A DNA stretch of 64,000 bases, taken from positions 1-64,000 of the forward strand of contig CAYXKL010000003.1 of NCBI GenBank assembly GCA_964464825.1, given 5' to 3'. Shown here one piece after another: positions 1-8,455 of the stretch (position 1 is the stretch's first letter; the number at the start of each line of letters is the position of its first letter). Made by a program: the position numbers and the translations under genes. The notes under the pieces are model-generated. The model searched no databases. It was not told the DNA's origin and was given only the letters and a program-made list of their open reading frames with translations. Origin of the DNA: DYJK01 sp964464825 (GTDB lineage: Bacteria; Bacteroidota; Ignavibacteria; Ignavibacteriales; Melioribacteraceae).

Positions 1-2758
1 TAATAATACCAATCAATGATACAACAGATATTGTACTTCCGAAAATAAGAAGGAAAAACGCAGCACCAATAATTGACATCGGCAAAGCAAGCATAATTGA
101 AAATGGGTGAACAGTACTTTCAAATTGGGCAGCAAGAACTATATATACGAAAATGATTGCAAGAAATAATGATAAAAGAATATTTGCAAATGATTCTGCG
201 GTTTGTTCACCTTCACCAATTACGCTTACTGTATAACCGCCAGGTAAATCCAGTTTATCTATTTTACTTTGTATATCACCTAAAACTTCTACAAGCTGTC
301 TGCCGGATAAATTTGCATCTACTCTAATTTCTTTTTGGCGCGAGTAACGATTTATTTTAGATGGACCTTGCCCTTCTTCAATCTTTGCAAAATCTCCGAT
401 AGGGATTAAATAGTTTTCTCCGGCTACATTTGCTTTATTACTTTTTACAGTTAATAACGTTAAATCATCAATATTTTTTCTATCAGTTTCTCTTAATTTT
501 ACTCTTACATCATATTGCTCATCACCTTCCTGGTAGTTTGTTGCAACGTAGCCATCAATCATAGCTCTTACAGTTGATGCTATTAAAAACGGATTAAGTC
601 CTAAATCATTAGCTTTGTCTCTATCTAATTCAATTCTAATTTCAGGTTTGGATAATTCTAGACTGTTGTCAATATCAACAGTGCCGGGTGTAGATCTTAC
701 AATTTGTTGCACTTTATCGGCAATTGATTTTAAAGTATCAATATTATCACCGCGTATACTGAAAGTAACTGGTTTTTCATTACCGCCCGGTCCACCTTCA
801 AGTAAGAATGCAACTTTAGCGCCCGGTAAATATTTAAGTTTATTGCGTGTCTCTTCAATTAAAGCGAATACACTTTTTTCTCTCTCTTTCTTCTTTGTCA
901 ACTTTACAAGAATTGATGCTTGCGTAACCGGATTATTTTGTGAACCAATTGTTGTAAGTACTGTTGTTACTTCCGGATTTTTACGTAAAGTTTTTTCAAT
1001 CTGATCACAAACATTAGCTGTTTGTTCAAGTGAACTTCCGGGTGAGGCTTTAACATCAATTATAAATTGTGCCTGATCAACTTGCGGAAAAAATTCACCT
1101 CCAAGTAACCCAAATATCATTAAACTGATTACAAATATTCCGATTGAACTGAACACGATAGTTTTTCTATGTCTTAATGACCAATTGAGCATAGTTTTAT
1201 ATTTAACGCTCAGTATTTCAAAGAAGTGATTAAAATAATAGAGCAATTTTCTCAAGATATTCCCTTCAGGTTTTAATTCTTCATCCTCTCTGTGTAACCA
1301 TCTGGAAGAAAGCATAGGTGTTAATGTAAATGCAACAAATAAAGAAACGAGAACTGCCGCTGATATTGTTATTCCGAATTGATAAAAGAACCGACCAACT
1401 ATTCCTGGCATAAACGCAACCGGAATAAATACCGCAACAATTGTAAATGTGGTAGCCATAACAGCTAAACCAATTTCCTGAGAAGCAGACTTAGCCGCTT
1501 CCATCGGTGTTTCACCTTGCTGCATGTGCCGGTATATATTTTCAATTACTACTATCGCATCATCAATTAACAATCCAACAGCTAAAGACAATGCCAGTAA
1601 AGACATCATATTCAGTGTGAAATTCAATGCGTACATTAAAATAAAACTGGCTATAATTGATGTAGGCAATGCAAGTGCGCTAATTAATGTTGCTCTAAAA
1701 TTTGCTAAGAATAAATAGATAACAATTATTGCAAGTAACCCGCCATAAATAAGATCGAACCAGACATCACGTACAGAGTCTTCAATGTATACTGAGTTAT
1801 CTTTTGCAAGATAGATCTGTATATCAGATGGTAATTCTGATTCAAGTTTTTCAATCTGTCTTTTTACTTCTTCAGCTACTTCAATTGTGTTGCTACCGGA
1901 TTGTTTTATAATATCAAGCCCAACAGCAGATTTTCCGTTTAATCTAGTTAAGCTTGTTTTCTCTTTAATGCCATCAACAACATTTGCCACATCGGAAAGA
2001 TATACAGGATTTCCTTTTGGATTTGCTACCACTACTTTGCTAAATTCATCAACACTTTTATACTTGCCCATTGTTCTTACCAGCAGTTGTCTGGGTCCCT
2101 GATACAAATTACCGCCGGGTATTTCAACATTAGATGCACCTACATTTTGAATAACATCTTGAATTGAAAGATTATAAGCTTTGAGTTTTGCTACATCAAC
2201 TTCAATTAATATTTCTCTTTCGGAGCCACCTACTAAGTTTACAGATCCGACTCCGGGAATACTTTCAATTCTCTTTTTAATAACATTTTTAGTATAAGTA
2301 GTTATATCTTTTTCCGATCTGGTTCCCGATACTGTAAAGGACATGATAGGTAAACTGGCAAAATCAAATCTTTGAATTACCGGATCTTCAATATCATCGG
2401 GCAGTTCTGATCTTACTGCTGCAACTTTTTCACGAACGTCTTGAGCGGCTGCTTTTCCATCCATTTCTAATTTAAATGCTATCATTACAATTGATACATT
2501 TTCTTGTGACGTTGACATAATATAATCTACACCTTCAACCGGATTTACAGCATCTTCTATCTTTTTTGTAACATCTGTTTCTATTTGTTCTGGACCAGCA
2601 CCGGGCAGAACGGTTGTAACTATAACGAACGGAATATCTACATTTGGATAGAGATCCACATTTAATTTTATAACCGAATACAAACCAAGAACTATCAGCG
2701 CCATTATCATCATCGATGCAAAGACCGGTCGTTTTATTGATACATCAGCTAATTTCAT
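1..2758 (-). CDS. RND efflux pump permease, HAE1-like (3' end outside window)
   Basis: Inner-membrane proton-driven pump of a tripartite efflux system (AcrB/MdtB type). I translated about 919 residues from the ATG at 2758 (starting MKLADVSIKRPVFASMM); the reading frame is open to the window edge, so roughly the last 100 of about 1030 usual residues are missing. Visible family marks are the N-terminal TM1 with KRPVF, the porter-domain stretch with VLPGAGPEQIE, the TM4 proton-relay motif LLIDDAIVVIEN, and the second-half TM region ending near VSLIGII. It is the third gene of an operon behind the TolC-like and adaptor genes. The exported compound cannot be read from sequence. No TetR-type regulator is seen next to the operon. 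Confidence 0.93.
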   Translation of the reverse strand, partial: MKLADVSIKRPVFASMMIMALIVLGLYSVIKLNVDLYPNVDIPFVIVTTVLPGAGPEQIETDVTKKIEDAVNPVEGVDYIMSTSQENVSIVMIAFKLEMDGKAAAQDVREKVAAVRSELPDDIEDPVIQRFDFASLPIMSFTVSGTRSEKDITTYTKNVIKKRIESIPGVGSVNLVGGSEREILIEVDVAKLKAYNLSIQDVIQNVGASNVEIPGGNLYQGPRQLLVRTMGKYKSVDEFSKVVVANPKGNPVYLSDVANVVDGIKEKTSLTRLNGKSAVGLDIIKQSGSNTIEVAEEVKRQIEKLESELPSDIQIYLAKDNSVYIEDSVRDVWFDLIYGGLLAIIVIYLFLANFRATLISALALPTSIIASFILMYALNFTLNMMSLLALSLAVGLLIDDAIVVIENIYRHMQQGETPMEAAKSASQEIGLAVMATTFTIVAVFIPVAFMPGIVGRFFYQFGITISAAVLVSLFVAFTLTPMLSSRWLHREDEELKPEGNILRKLLYYFNHFFEILSVKYKTMLNWSLRHRKTIVFSSIGIFVISLMIFGLLGGEFFPQVDQAQFIIDVKASPGSSLEQTANVCDQIEKTLRKNPEVTTVLTTIGSQNNPVTQASILVKLTKKKEREKSVFALIEETRNKLKYLPGAKVAFLLEGGPGGNEKPVTFSIRGDNIDTLKSIADKVQQIVRSTPGTVDIDNSLELSKPEIRIELDRDKANDLGLNPFLIASTVRAMIDGYVATNYQEGDEQYDVRVKLRETDRKNIDDLTLLTVKSNKANVAGENYLIPIGDFAKIEEGQGPSKINRYSRQKEIRVDANLSGRQLVEVLGDIQSKIDKLDLPGGYTVSVIGEGEQTAESFANILLSLFLAIIFVYIVLAAQFESTVHPFSIMLALPMSIIGAAFFLLIFGSTISVVSLIGII

Positions 2759-2824
2759 TTTTGCTTTTCCTTATATCTTTGTAACTACAATTTTAATAAA
2801 GAGAATTATGATGTTCGAAATTCA

Positions 2825-3889
2825 TCATTCATTTTTAATGGTATAAACAGAAATTCCATCTTTTAAATTATTTGCACCTATTGTTGCAATGGTATCACCG
2901 TATTTCAATCCGCTTATCACTTCAGTATTTGTTCCATCGGTTAAACCGGTTTGAATAATTTTAAATACTGCTTTGCCATTTTCTATAACATACACACCTT
3001 TAGATTCAGCATTATTCACAATAGCAAGATTCGGAATAACTAATGAACCTTTATTTGATCTCATATCAACTTTAACCCGGCAGAACATACCCGGTTTGAA
3101 CCATCTATCCGGTGTATTAATAAAAACCGATTTTATCTCGAAAGATCGCGATTGTACATCTGCTGATTTTGAGATTTGCTGAATTTTCCCTTTTTGAATC
3201 AAACCTGGTTTCAATTCGGAATATATTTCTGTTGTTTGTCCATAAGTAAAATTTGATATATCTCCTTCTCCAACACTAAAAATTGCTTTTAAACTTCCAA
3301 TATTAGCAATTACAGCCAAAGGTATTCCGGGGTTTGCAAGATCGCCAACATTTACATTAATTGCGGTAACAACACCGTTAATTGGAGAGACAAGGTCAAC
3401 CATGTTTTTTGCTGCTTCATAATTTGCTTTGGCAATATAAAATTGAGTTTGAACTCCATCGAGCATTTGTTGAGAAATTGCCCCTTCCGAAAACAATACT
3501 TTCATTCTTTCAAAATCCCGGCTAGCATTTAAATATCCGGCTTCTGCTTGATAGAATTGTGATGATGCACCAGATTTATCGAGTTCAATTATTGATTGGC
3601 CTGATTTAACAAAATCACCAATTTTTACTTTAATTGCTATTATTCTTTCTGGAATTTTAGCAACTATATTTGCTTGTTCTTCGCCTTCAAGTGATCCGCT
3701 GAATGTTTTAGAGATTATCAAATCTTTAATTTCTGCTTTAGCTGTCTGAACCGGTATAGTATCATTAATTACAGTTTCAGATTTAGTTTCATCTGTTTTA
3801 TCACTCTGACCGCATGCATATAATAACACTGTAAATAGAATTACCGCTAGTGATAAATAATTTACTTTTGATTTCATAACATTTACCAT
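2825..3889 (-). CDS. RND efflux periplasmic adaptor subunit (membrane fusion lipoprotein)
   Basis: Adaptor bridging the RND pump and the TolC-like channel. 354 residues. The N-terminus is a lipoprotein signal with lipobox LLYAC (Cys about residue 26), so it is probably lipid-anchored. The order lipoyl half (KIPERIIAIKVKIGDFVKSG), hairpin (about 105-160), second lipoyl half (SPINGVVTAINVNVGD), beta-barrel and C-terminal membrane-proximal domain (VIENGKAVFK, ISGLKYGDTI) matches HlyD/AcrA-type adaptors. The ATG at 3889 has a good Shine-Dalgarno AAGGAG about 11 bases upstream; a second Met four codons in is less well placed. It lies 23 bases after the TolC-like gene and 66 bases before the pump gene. 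Confidence 0.93.
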   Translation of the reverse strand: MVNVMKSKVNYLSLAVILFTVLLYACGQSDKTDETKSETVINDTIPVQTAKAEIKDLIISKTFSGSLEGEEQANIVAKIPERIIAIKVKIGDFVKSGQSIIELDKSGASSQFYQAEAGYLNASRDFERMKVLFSEGAISQQMLDGVQTQFYIAKANYEAAKNMVDLVSPINGVVTAINVNVGDLANPGIPLAVIANIGSLKAIFSVGEGDISNFTYGQTTEIYSELKPGLIQKGKIQQISKSADVQSRSFEIKSVFINTPDRWFKPGMFCRVKVDMRSNKGSLVIPNLAIVNNAESKGVYVIENGKAVFKIIQTGLTDGTNTEVISGLKYGDTIATIGANNLKDGISVYTIKNE

Positions 3890-3912
3890 TTTATTTTTTT
3901 CTCCTTAAATAT

Positions 3913-5256
3913 CTAGTATTCAATTCCTACTGCATTTTCCCAGTCGGCCTTTGCAGTAAGATAATCGTAAATAGCTTGAGCATAATTTGTACGTGCAATT
4001 GTCATTGCAGCTTGTGTATCAATCAATTCTAGCTGTGTACCAACACCGCTTTTATATCTTGTCTGTGCAATCTTCAATGCTTTGTCTGCTTGCTCAAGAC
4101 TTTTTGATTGAGCATTAATTCTTTTCTTAGCTTCTTCCATACTCATCTTTGCTTGCATAATTTTAATTTTAAGACCTTCTTCAACTTTTCTTTTTGTTAA
4201 ATCAACTTTCTCTTTATCAATCAATGCTTGTTCTATACGTGCACCTCTTCCAAAACCATCGAAAAGTGTGTAAGATAAATTAAGTCCTACCATAAAACTT
4301 TTTGCCCATAAATAATCCTTGAAATTAAATGTATTATCCTGAGCTTGAAATGAATACGAACCGAAAGCGGCTAATGTTGGAAAATAATCTGCTTTTTGTA
4401 TAGTTATATTTTTATCCAATAATGAAGATTGTATTTCCAATTGCTTAACCAATGGGTGTTCTTGTATACTTTCGTAACTAATCGATTCGATAAATGCCGA
4501 GGGAATTTCTTCAAATAAAAATTCACCTTTTACTTCTATTGGTCGGGTAATGTCAACAGCCAAAATATTTTTGAGATAATTTTTAGCAAGCTCAAGACCA
4601 TTTGCTGTTTGAATAAGCATCGGTTGTGTATTAGCAAGTTGCACTTCAGCACGTAAAAAATCATATTCAGATGCAACACCTTGTTTATAGAGTGCTTCAA
4701 CATTTTCATAATTTGCTTTTGCTACTTCATTACCTTGCTGACTAACCTTTAATAATTCTTGCATCAATAAAACATTATAGAATGCTTTTTTAACATTTAA
4801 TATTAAATCATTTCTTGTCCCCCGGTTCGCAGTTTTAGATAACTCGGAATATTCACTTGCAACTTGAATGGCAGTGTTAACCTTCTGACTATAAATGACT
4901 TGATTCATCGATAAGGTTAAATCGTAAGCATTATCCGAACCAAGCTCAAGAGTTTGTGTTTTTCCGGTTTCATTAAATGGCGTTCCAGAAGGAAGGAACA
5001 ATACCGGTAGTTTAATATTGCGTACGTACCTTCCATTAAATTCGAGGCGCGGAAAAGCATTTGAATATGCCTCATTAATTTGTTCTTCAGCTCGTAGAAT
5101 ATCTTTTTCCGATAATTTAACATCCCAATTTTTTTCTAAAGCAATATCAATTGCTTCTTTTAATGTAACTACTAATACTTCATTATGATTTTGTGCTAAA
5201 ATTATCGAACTGCCAATAAATAATAATGCCAGCCATTGTTTAATTATACTGCTCAT
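3913..5256 (-). CDS. TolC-family outer membrane efflux protein
   Basis: Outer-membrane channel of the tripartite efflux system. 447 residues with a signal peptide (about residues 1-22, ending LAQ) and the internally duplicated OEP layout: LKEAIDIALEKNWDVKLSEKDI at the first repeat, long helical stretches, and LSYTLFDGFGRGARIEQA in the second half, a typical TolC-family turn before the final helices. First gene of the minus-strand operon; the ATG at 5256 is preceded by AAGGA. The 187 bases upstream are AT-rich and should hold the promoter, but I could not identify a convincing one. Confidence 0.92.
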   Translation of the reverse strand: MSSIIKQWLALLFIGSSIILAQNHNEVLVVTLKEAIDIALEKNWDVKLSEKDILRAEEQINEAYSNAFPRLEFNGRYVRNIKLPVLFLPSGTPFNETGKTQTLELGSDNAYDLTLSMNQVIYSQKVNTAIQVASEYSELSKTANRGTRNDLILNVKKAFYNVLLMQELLKVSQQGNEVAKANYENVEALYKQGVASEYDFLRAEVQLANTQPMLIQTANGLELAKNYLKNILAVDITRPIEVKGEFLFEEIPSAFIESISYESIQEHPLVKQLEIQSSLLDKNITIQKADYFPTLAAFGSYSFQAQDNTFNFKDYLWAKSFMVGLNLSYTLFDGFGRGARIEQALIDKEKVDLTKRKVEEGLKIKIMQAKMSMEEAKKRINAQSKSLEQADKALKIAQTRYKSGVGTQLELIDTQAAMTIARTNYAQAIYDYLTAKADWENAVGIEY

Positions 5257-5443
5257 TGGAAATCCTTTTTGATTAAAATATTACCAAATAAATAACGATA
5301 ATTAGACGAACGTGTCTGTAAAAATATTCAAGTTATAAATAAATCGAAATGAAGAAATTATTAATTAATGAAGCTAATATGAATAGGAAATATTAATGGA
5401 TAAATTGTATTAATAAAATTTTTCAATACGGCAAGGATCGTAT

Positions 5444-5932
5444 TTATTTGAAAAAATTATTACTCAATGCATAATAGATAGCCATTATTGATGAATATGT
5501 AGAACTGGCGATAAAACGCCATTTTAATTTTATTTTGTTTTGAATTATAAAATTGGCTGTTAATCCCAAAGGTAGATTCCATAAAAATGAATGAAGTCCA
5601 ATAGAAAGTAGTTCCAAATTGATTTCATTCCATTGCAGCTTTAGAATATTTATGAATAATAAATGACGGGCTATCCACAAAGGATTAAAATATAAAACTG
5701 CATATATACACTTGAGGATCTTTTTATAAAAATCCGATTTACTTGCTGTGTTAATTTCGATCCAATTAAAAACATTAGGTACTTCGAAAGCATAAATTGT
5801 ACCGCCTATTATTGAAATACCAAAAAATCTAATAAAAGAATATTCATTCAGAATCAACGAAGCAACAGTATCGCCGGTACAGAAAATGAGTGCACCATTT
5901 AAAATATTTTTTCTTGTATAATTTAATTTCAA
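5444..5932 (-). CDS. Hypothetical membrane protein, faintly Mpv17/PMP22-like
   Basis: 162 residues, not confidently recognised. It begins with a TTG codon at 5932 (no ATG is available near the start). Hydrophobic segments lie near residues 10-30, 35-50, 80-98, 105-130 and 140-158. The ALIFCTGDT segment followed by an RFFGISIIGG helix loosely recalls the GD...Q and R...G pattern of eukaryotic Mpv17/PMP22 proteins, but the diagnostic C-terminal motif is not obvious. It stands alone between the efflux operon and a small ORF. Confidence is moderate for a real gene and low for the family suggestion. Confidence 0.6.
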   Translation of the reverse strand: MKLNYTRKNILNGALIFCTGDTVASLILNEYSFIRFFGISIIGGTIYAFEVPNVFNWIEINTASKSDFYKKILKCIYAVLYFNPLWIARHLLFINILKLQWNEINLELLSIGLHSFLWNLPLGLTANFIIQNKIKLKWRFIASSTYSSIMAIYYALSNNFFK

Positions 5933-5980
5933 CTTTTAATGATTTTATTGGTAGTAAATAAGTTTTTAAGTATAAACCAG

Positions 5981-6181
5981 TTAAAACGATAATTCTGCTT
6001 TTTCACTTATTTTTTCGGATTTTAATTTCGTTTTTTTTCTCTGCTCTTTAGGTTTGAAACTTATTCTGATTTCAGGAAATAAACTTTCATTTACAACTTT
6101 TATTTCAAACCAGAATTCGTCTGAAAGGTATGTCCTATATGTGGTTTCTTTTTTCTTTGATTCTAGTGTAATTGGAAGCAT
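5981..6181 (-). CDS. Small basic hypothetical protein
   Basis: 66 residues, with charged Lys/Glu-rich C-terminus (KPKEQRKKTKLKSEKISEKA) and an N-terminal half rich in aromatic and beta-prone residues (TYLSDEFWFEIKVV). No signal peptide and no family recognised. No Shine-Dalgarno is visible upstream of the ATG at 6181, which is common in Bacteroidota-type genomes. It is 48 bases from the next minus-strand gene. The ORF could be spurious; codon use resembles neighbouring genes. Confidence 0.45.
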   Translation of the reverse strand: MLPITLESKKKETTYRTYLSDEFWFEIKVVNESLFPEIRISFKPKEQRKKTKLKSEKISEKAELSF

Positions 6182-6324
6182 TGATATTTTTTTTGTGTGA
6201 TAAATGAGTCTGATGCAACATAAAAAAATCTTATATATCTTCCTAAAAATATTTTAAAATATTTTTTTTGTAAATAAGTTGACATTTAAAAATATTTTTG
6301 CACGGAATAATTTTTCAAAGTTAA

Positions 6325-7278
6325 TTATTCGCTAACTATCGTAAATTCCATCCTCCATTCTATTTTTTGCTTTGGTTTAATAACGCTATATAATTTCTTA
6401 TCAATTGCTGTGGCAAGTGAATCGTAACAAGTATTAGTAGGTTCTAATGCAATTGTTAAATGTTTCGGTCTATTATCAGTTGGCCAGCCGCCGTATGTTA
6501 ACCAGATACCCAAATATGGTATAGTTGTGTTATTAAAACTGATCAGCAAAGATTCTTTTTTCTTTGTTTTATATAATGCACACCATCCAACTTCGGTCAA
6601 TCGTTTTGAAAATAATTTAACCGCTTTTCCAAAATTCATTTCTTTAATGGTCGAAAAATCATTTTTACCATCTATCATTGGCCATTTTAATACATCTCCA
6701 AACTTTCCAATAGAATCATCATTTGTCCAATTAAGAATTACTTCATCAATTTCATCTGTTAAATATATTTCATCACCCGGTTCAACATTTAATAATGGAT
6801 GCGCCGACCAGATATACGGCAATGATTCATCTTCATAATTTACTACTTCATAATCCAGAATAAATTTATTCTCTTCGAGATGAACTTTTTTTGTAAACGA
6901 ATAATTCCAGTTGATACCTTTTGCTGTTCTTATCAGGGTTTCATTTTCTGTTATTTTATACTGCCATGGTTTAGACCAAATTTGTCCGTGGTCTGGTAAA
7001 TTAATTTTAGTACCGTTTTCTGTTGTTATGGTACAAGCTTCAACAGTAGGAAAACATTCATCAAAACCGCTTGTATCATATTGATCAAACGGTGCACCGT
7101 GATATGCCGGTTTATAATTTTTTTCATTATTCTGTGGTTCTAGTAAAAAATTTGTACCCGTTTTTTTATTGATAAATTTGATCATCTTTCCGCCTATTTG
7201 CGGAAGAAATATCACTCTAATAAAATCATTTTCTAGTGATATGTGCTCTAGTTTGTCTTTTTCATATACTTGAATCAA
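6325..7278 (-). CDS. Aldose 1-epimerase / galactose-mutarotase-like protein
   Basis: 317 residues. Cytosolic (no signal peptide). It has the galactose-mutarotase-like beta-sandwich layout: an N-terminal FIRVIFLPQIGGKMIKF strand set, GFDECFPTVEAC, LPDHGQIW carrying a conserved His, and SAHPLLNVEPGDEI carrying a second His. The two His-containing loops match the catalytic/binding His positions in aldose epimerases. The predicted start is a TTG at 7278 since the next Met is at residue 32. It probably interconverts sugar anomers or is a sugar-binding relative; the sugar is unknown. It is near the glycosidase block but separated from it by the xanthine-dehydrogenase operon. Confidence 0.8.
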   Translation of the reverse strand: MIQVYEKDKLEHISLENDFIRVIFLPQIGGKMIKFINKKTGTNFLLEPQNNEKNYKPAYHGAPFDQYDTSGFDECFPTVEACTITTENGTKINLPDHGQIWSKPWQYKITENETLIRTAKGINWNYSFTKKVHLEENKFILDYEVVNYEDESLPYIWSAHPLLNVEPGDEIYLTDEIDEVILNWTNDDSIGKFGDVLKWPMIDGKNDFSTIKEMNFGKAVKLFSKRLTEVGWCALYKTKKKESLLISFNNTTIPYLGIWLTYGGWPTDNRPKHLTIALEPTNTCYDSLATAIDKKLYSVIKPKQKIEWRMEFTIVSE

Positions 7279-7475
7279 TTTATTTCCATTTTTTTGATTA
7301 GACGGATTAACTTATTCTCTTTTTACACTCATTAAAATAGTATGTAATGAAATTTTAAGAAAGAAATATTTTTATTTAGCAAAAATATATATATATATAT
7401 TGCTTTAACTTGAAATAAAATAGCGACAAGATGTGTTTTAATAATTATTCCTAAAATTATCCGAAGATTCAACAA

Positions 7476-8435
7476 TTAAGAATTTTTAATACTTATTATT
7501 TCAGCTGCAATGCTTAACGCAATCTCTTCCACTGTTTCGCTGTTAATTTCAATTCCTATAGGTGCATGAATCATCTTCAATTGATTAGGTTTGAATCCTG
7601 AGGTTTTAAGTTCATCAAATATCTTTTTGATTTTTGCTCTGCTACCCATTAATCCTATATAATTTAATTTTTTATTGATAATACTTTTTATTGCGCACAA
7701 ATCTGAAGAATATGATGAAGTAACTACTGCTACATATGAATTGATTCCTTCTTTAATAAATTTACCAATATCATTGTAAGAGCAGATTTTAATTTTATCA
7801 GCATAATTATTTTCAACTATTGTTTTTACATCTTTTCTATCATCAAAAACCATAACATAAAAATTCAGAAGTTTCAATTGCCGCGAAAGAGCTAATCCTA
7901 CATGTCCTCCGCCAACAATATAAATTATTTCCCGGATCCCAATTATTTCTTCATATTTCCAATCAGTTTCGGAATTGAATGTAAAATTAATATTCGGCTG
8001 TATATTACTATTTCTTGAAAAAGCAATTCCTTCAGGTGTTAAAAGAAAAGATCCACTTTTATGATCATCATAAGATTTAATAATTTTATTAATAATGCTA
8101 AGATCAACTTTATTCAGTGTGCATGTATAATTTGTTTGACTTCCCGCGCATATTAACCCTGATTTTTGTTTTTTAACATTTGTATTGTGATATAGTTTTT
8201 GCATAGAATTAATTTTATTATTAGATAAATAATATTTTTTGCAGTTTTCTAATAAATTAAATTCCATCTCGCCGCCGCCTATTGTACCAACAAAATTCCC
8301 GTTTTTAGATACTGCAATTTTAAAACCGGCTTTGCCCGGCGAGCTGCCTTCTGATTTAACTACTACTGTTAAGATTGCTTTCCCATCTTTTTCGATACTA
8401 CTTCTTATGAATTTCCATATTACTTCATCATTCAT
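7476..8435 (-). CDS. xdhC: XdhC/CoxI-family molybdenum cofactor maturation factor
   Basis: 319 residues from the ATG at 8435 (a TTG one codon earlier is less likely). The N-terminal XdhC/CoxI domain has VVVKSEGSSPGKAGFKIAV and the GTIGGGEMEF stretch. The C-terminal half is a Rossmann domain with YIVGGGHVGLALSRQ followed by VMVFDDR and the closing LMGSRAKIKKIFDEL motif. Known XdhC proteins bind and sulfurate molybdenum cofactor and hand it to xanthine dehydrogenase. Its position 20 bases behind xdhB fits that role exactly. Confidence 0.9.
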   Translation of the reverse strand: MNDEVIWKFIRSSIEKDGKAILTVVVKSEGSSPGKAGFKIAVSKNGNFVGTIGGGEMEFNLLENCKKYYLSNNKINSMQKLYHNTNVKKQKSGLICAGSQTNYTCTLNKVDLSIINKIIKSYDDHKSGSFLLTPEGIAFSRNSNIQPNINFTFNSETDWKYEEIIGIREIIYIVGGGHVGLALSRQLKLLNFYVMVFDDRKDVKTIVENNYADKIKICSYNDIGKFIKEGINSYVAVVTSSYSSDLCAIKSIINKKLNYIGLMGSRAKIKKIFDELKTSGFKPNQLKMIHAPIGIEINSETVEEIALSIAAEIISIKNS

Positions 8436-8455
8436 CAACTTATTCCATAAATAAC

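Noticed and set aside
615..2102. Open frames on the plus strand opposite the RND pump (129 and 71 codons)
   Set aside because: They lie fully antisense to the clearly coding RND gene and have no recognisable protein features.
5281..5330. AGAC/GTCT inverted repeat upstream of the TolC-like gene as an operator
   Set aside because: Only four paired bases and no regulator gene nearby.
6246..6265. Perfect 20-base AT-only palindrome before the small ORF
   Set aside because: All-AT hairpins are expected by chance in this base composition and it lacks a GC stem, so I did not call a terminator.
6280..6310. TTGACA on the plus strand as a promoter
   Set aside because: No good -10 element at 17 bases and no plus-strand gene downstream.
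7386..7402. ATATAT run upstream of the aldose-epimerase-like gene
   Set aside because: Low-complexity AT tract; no spacing or consensus supporting a regulatory site.
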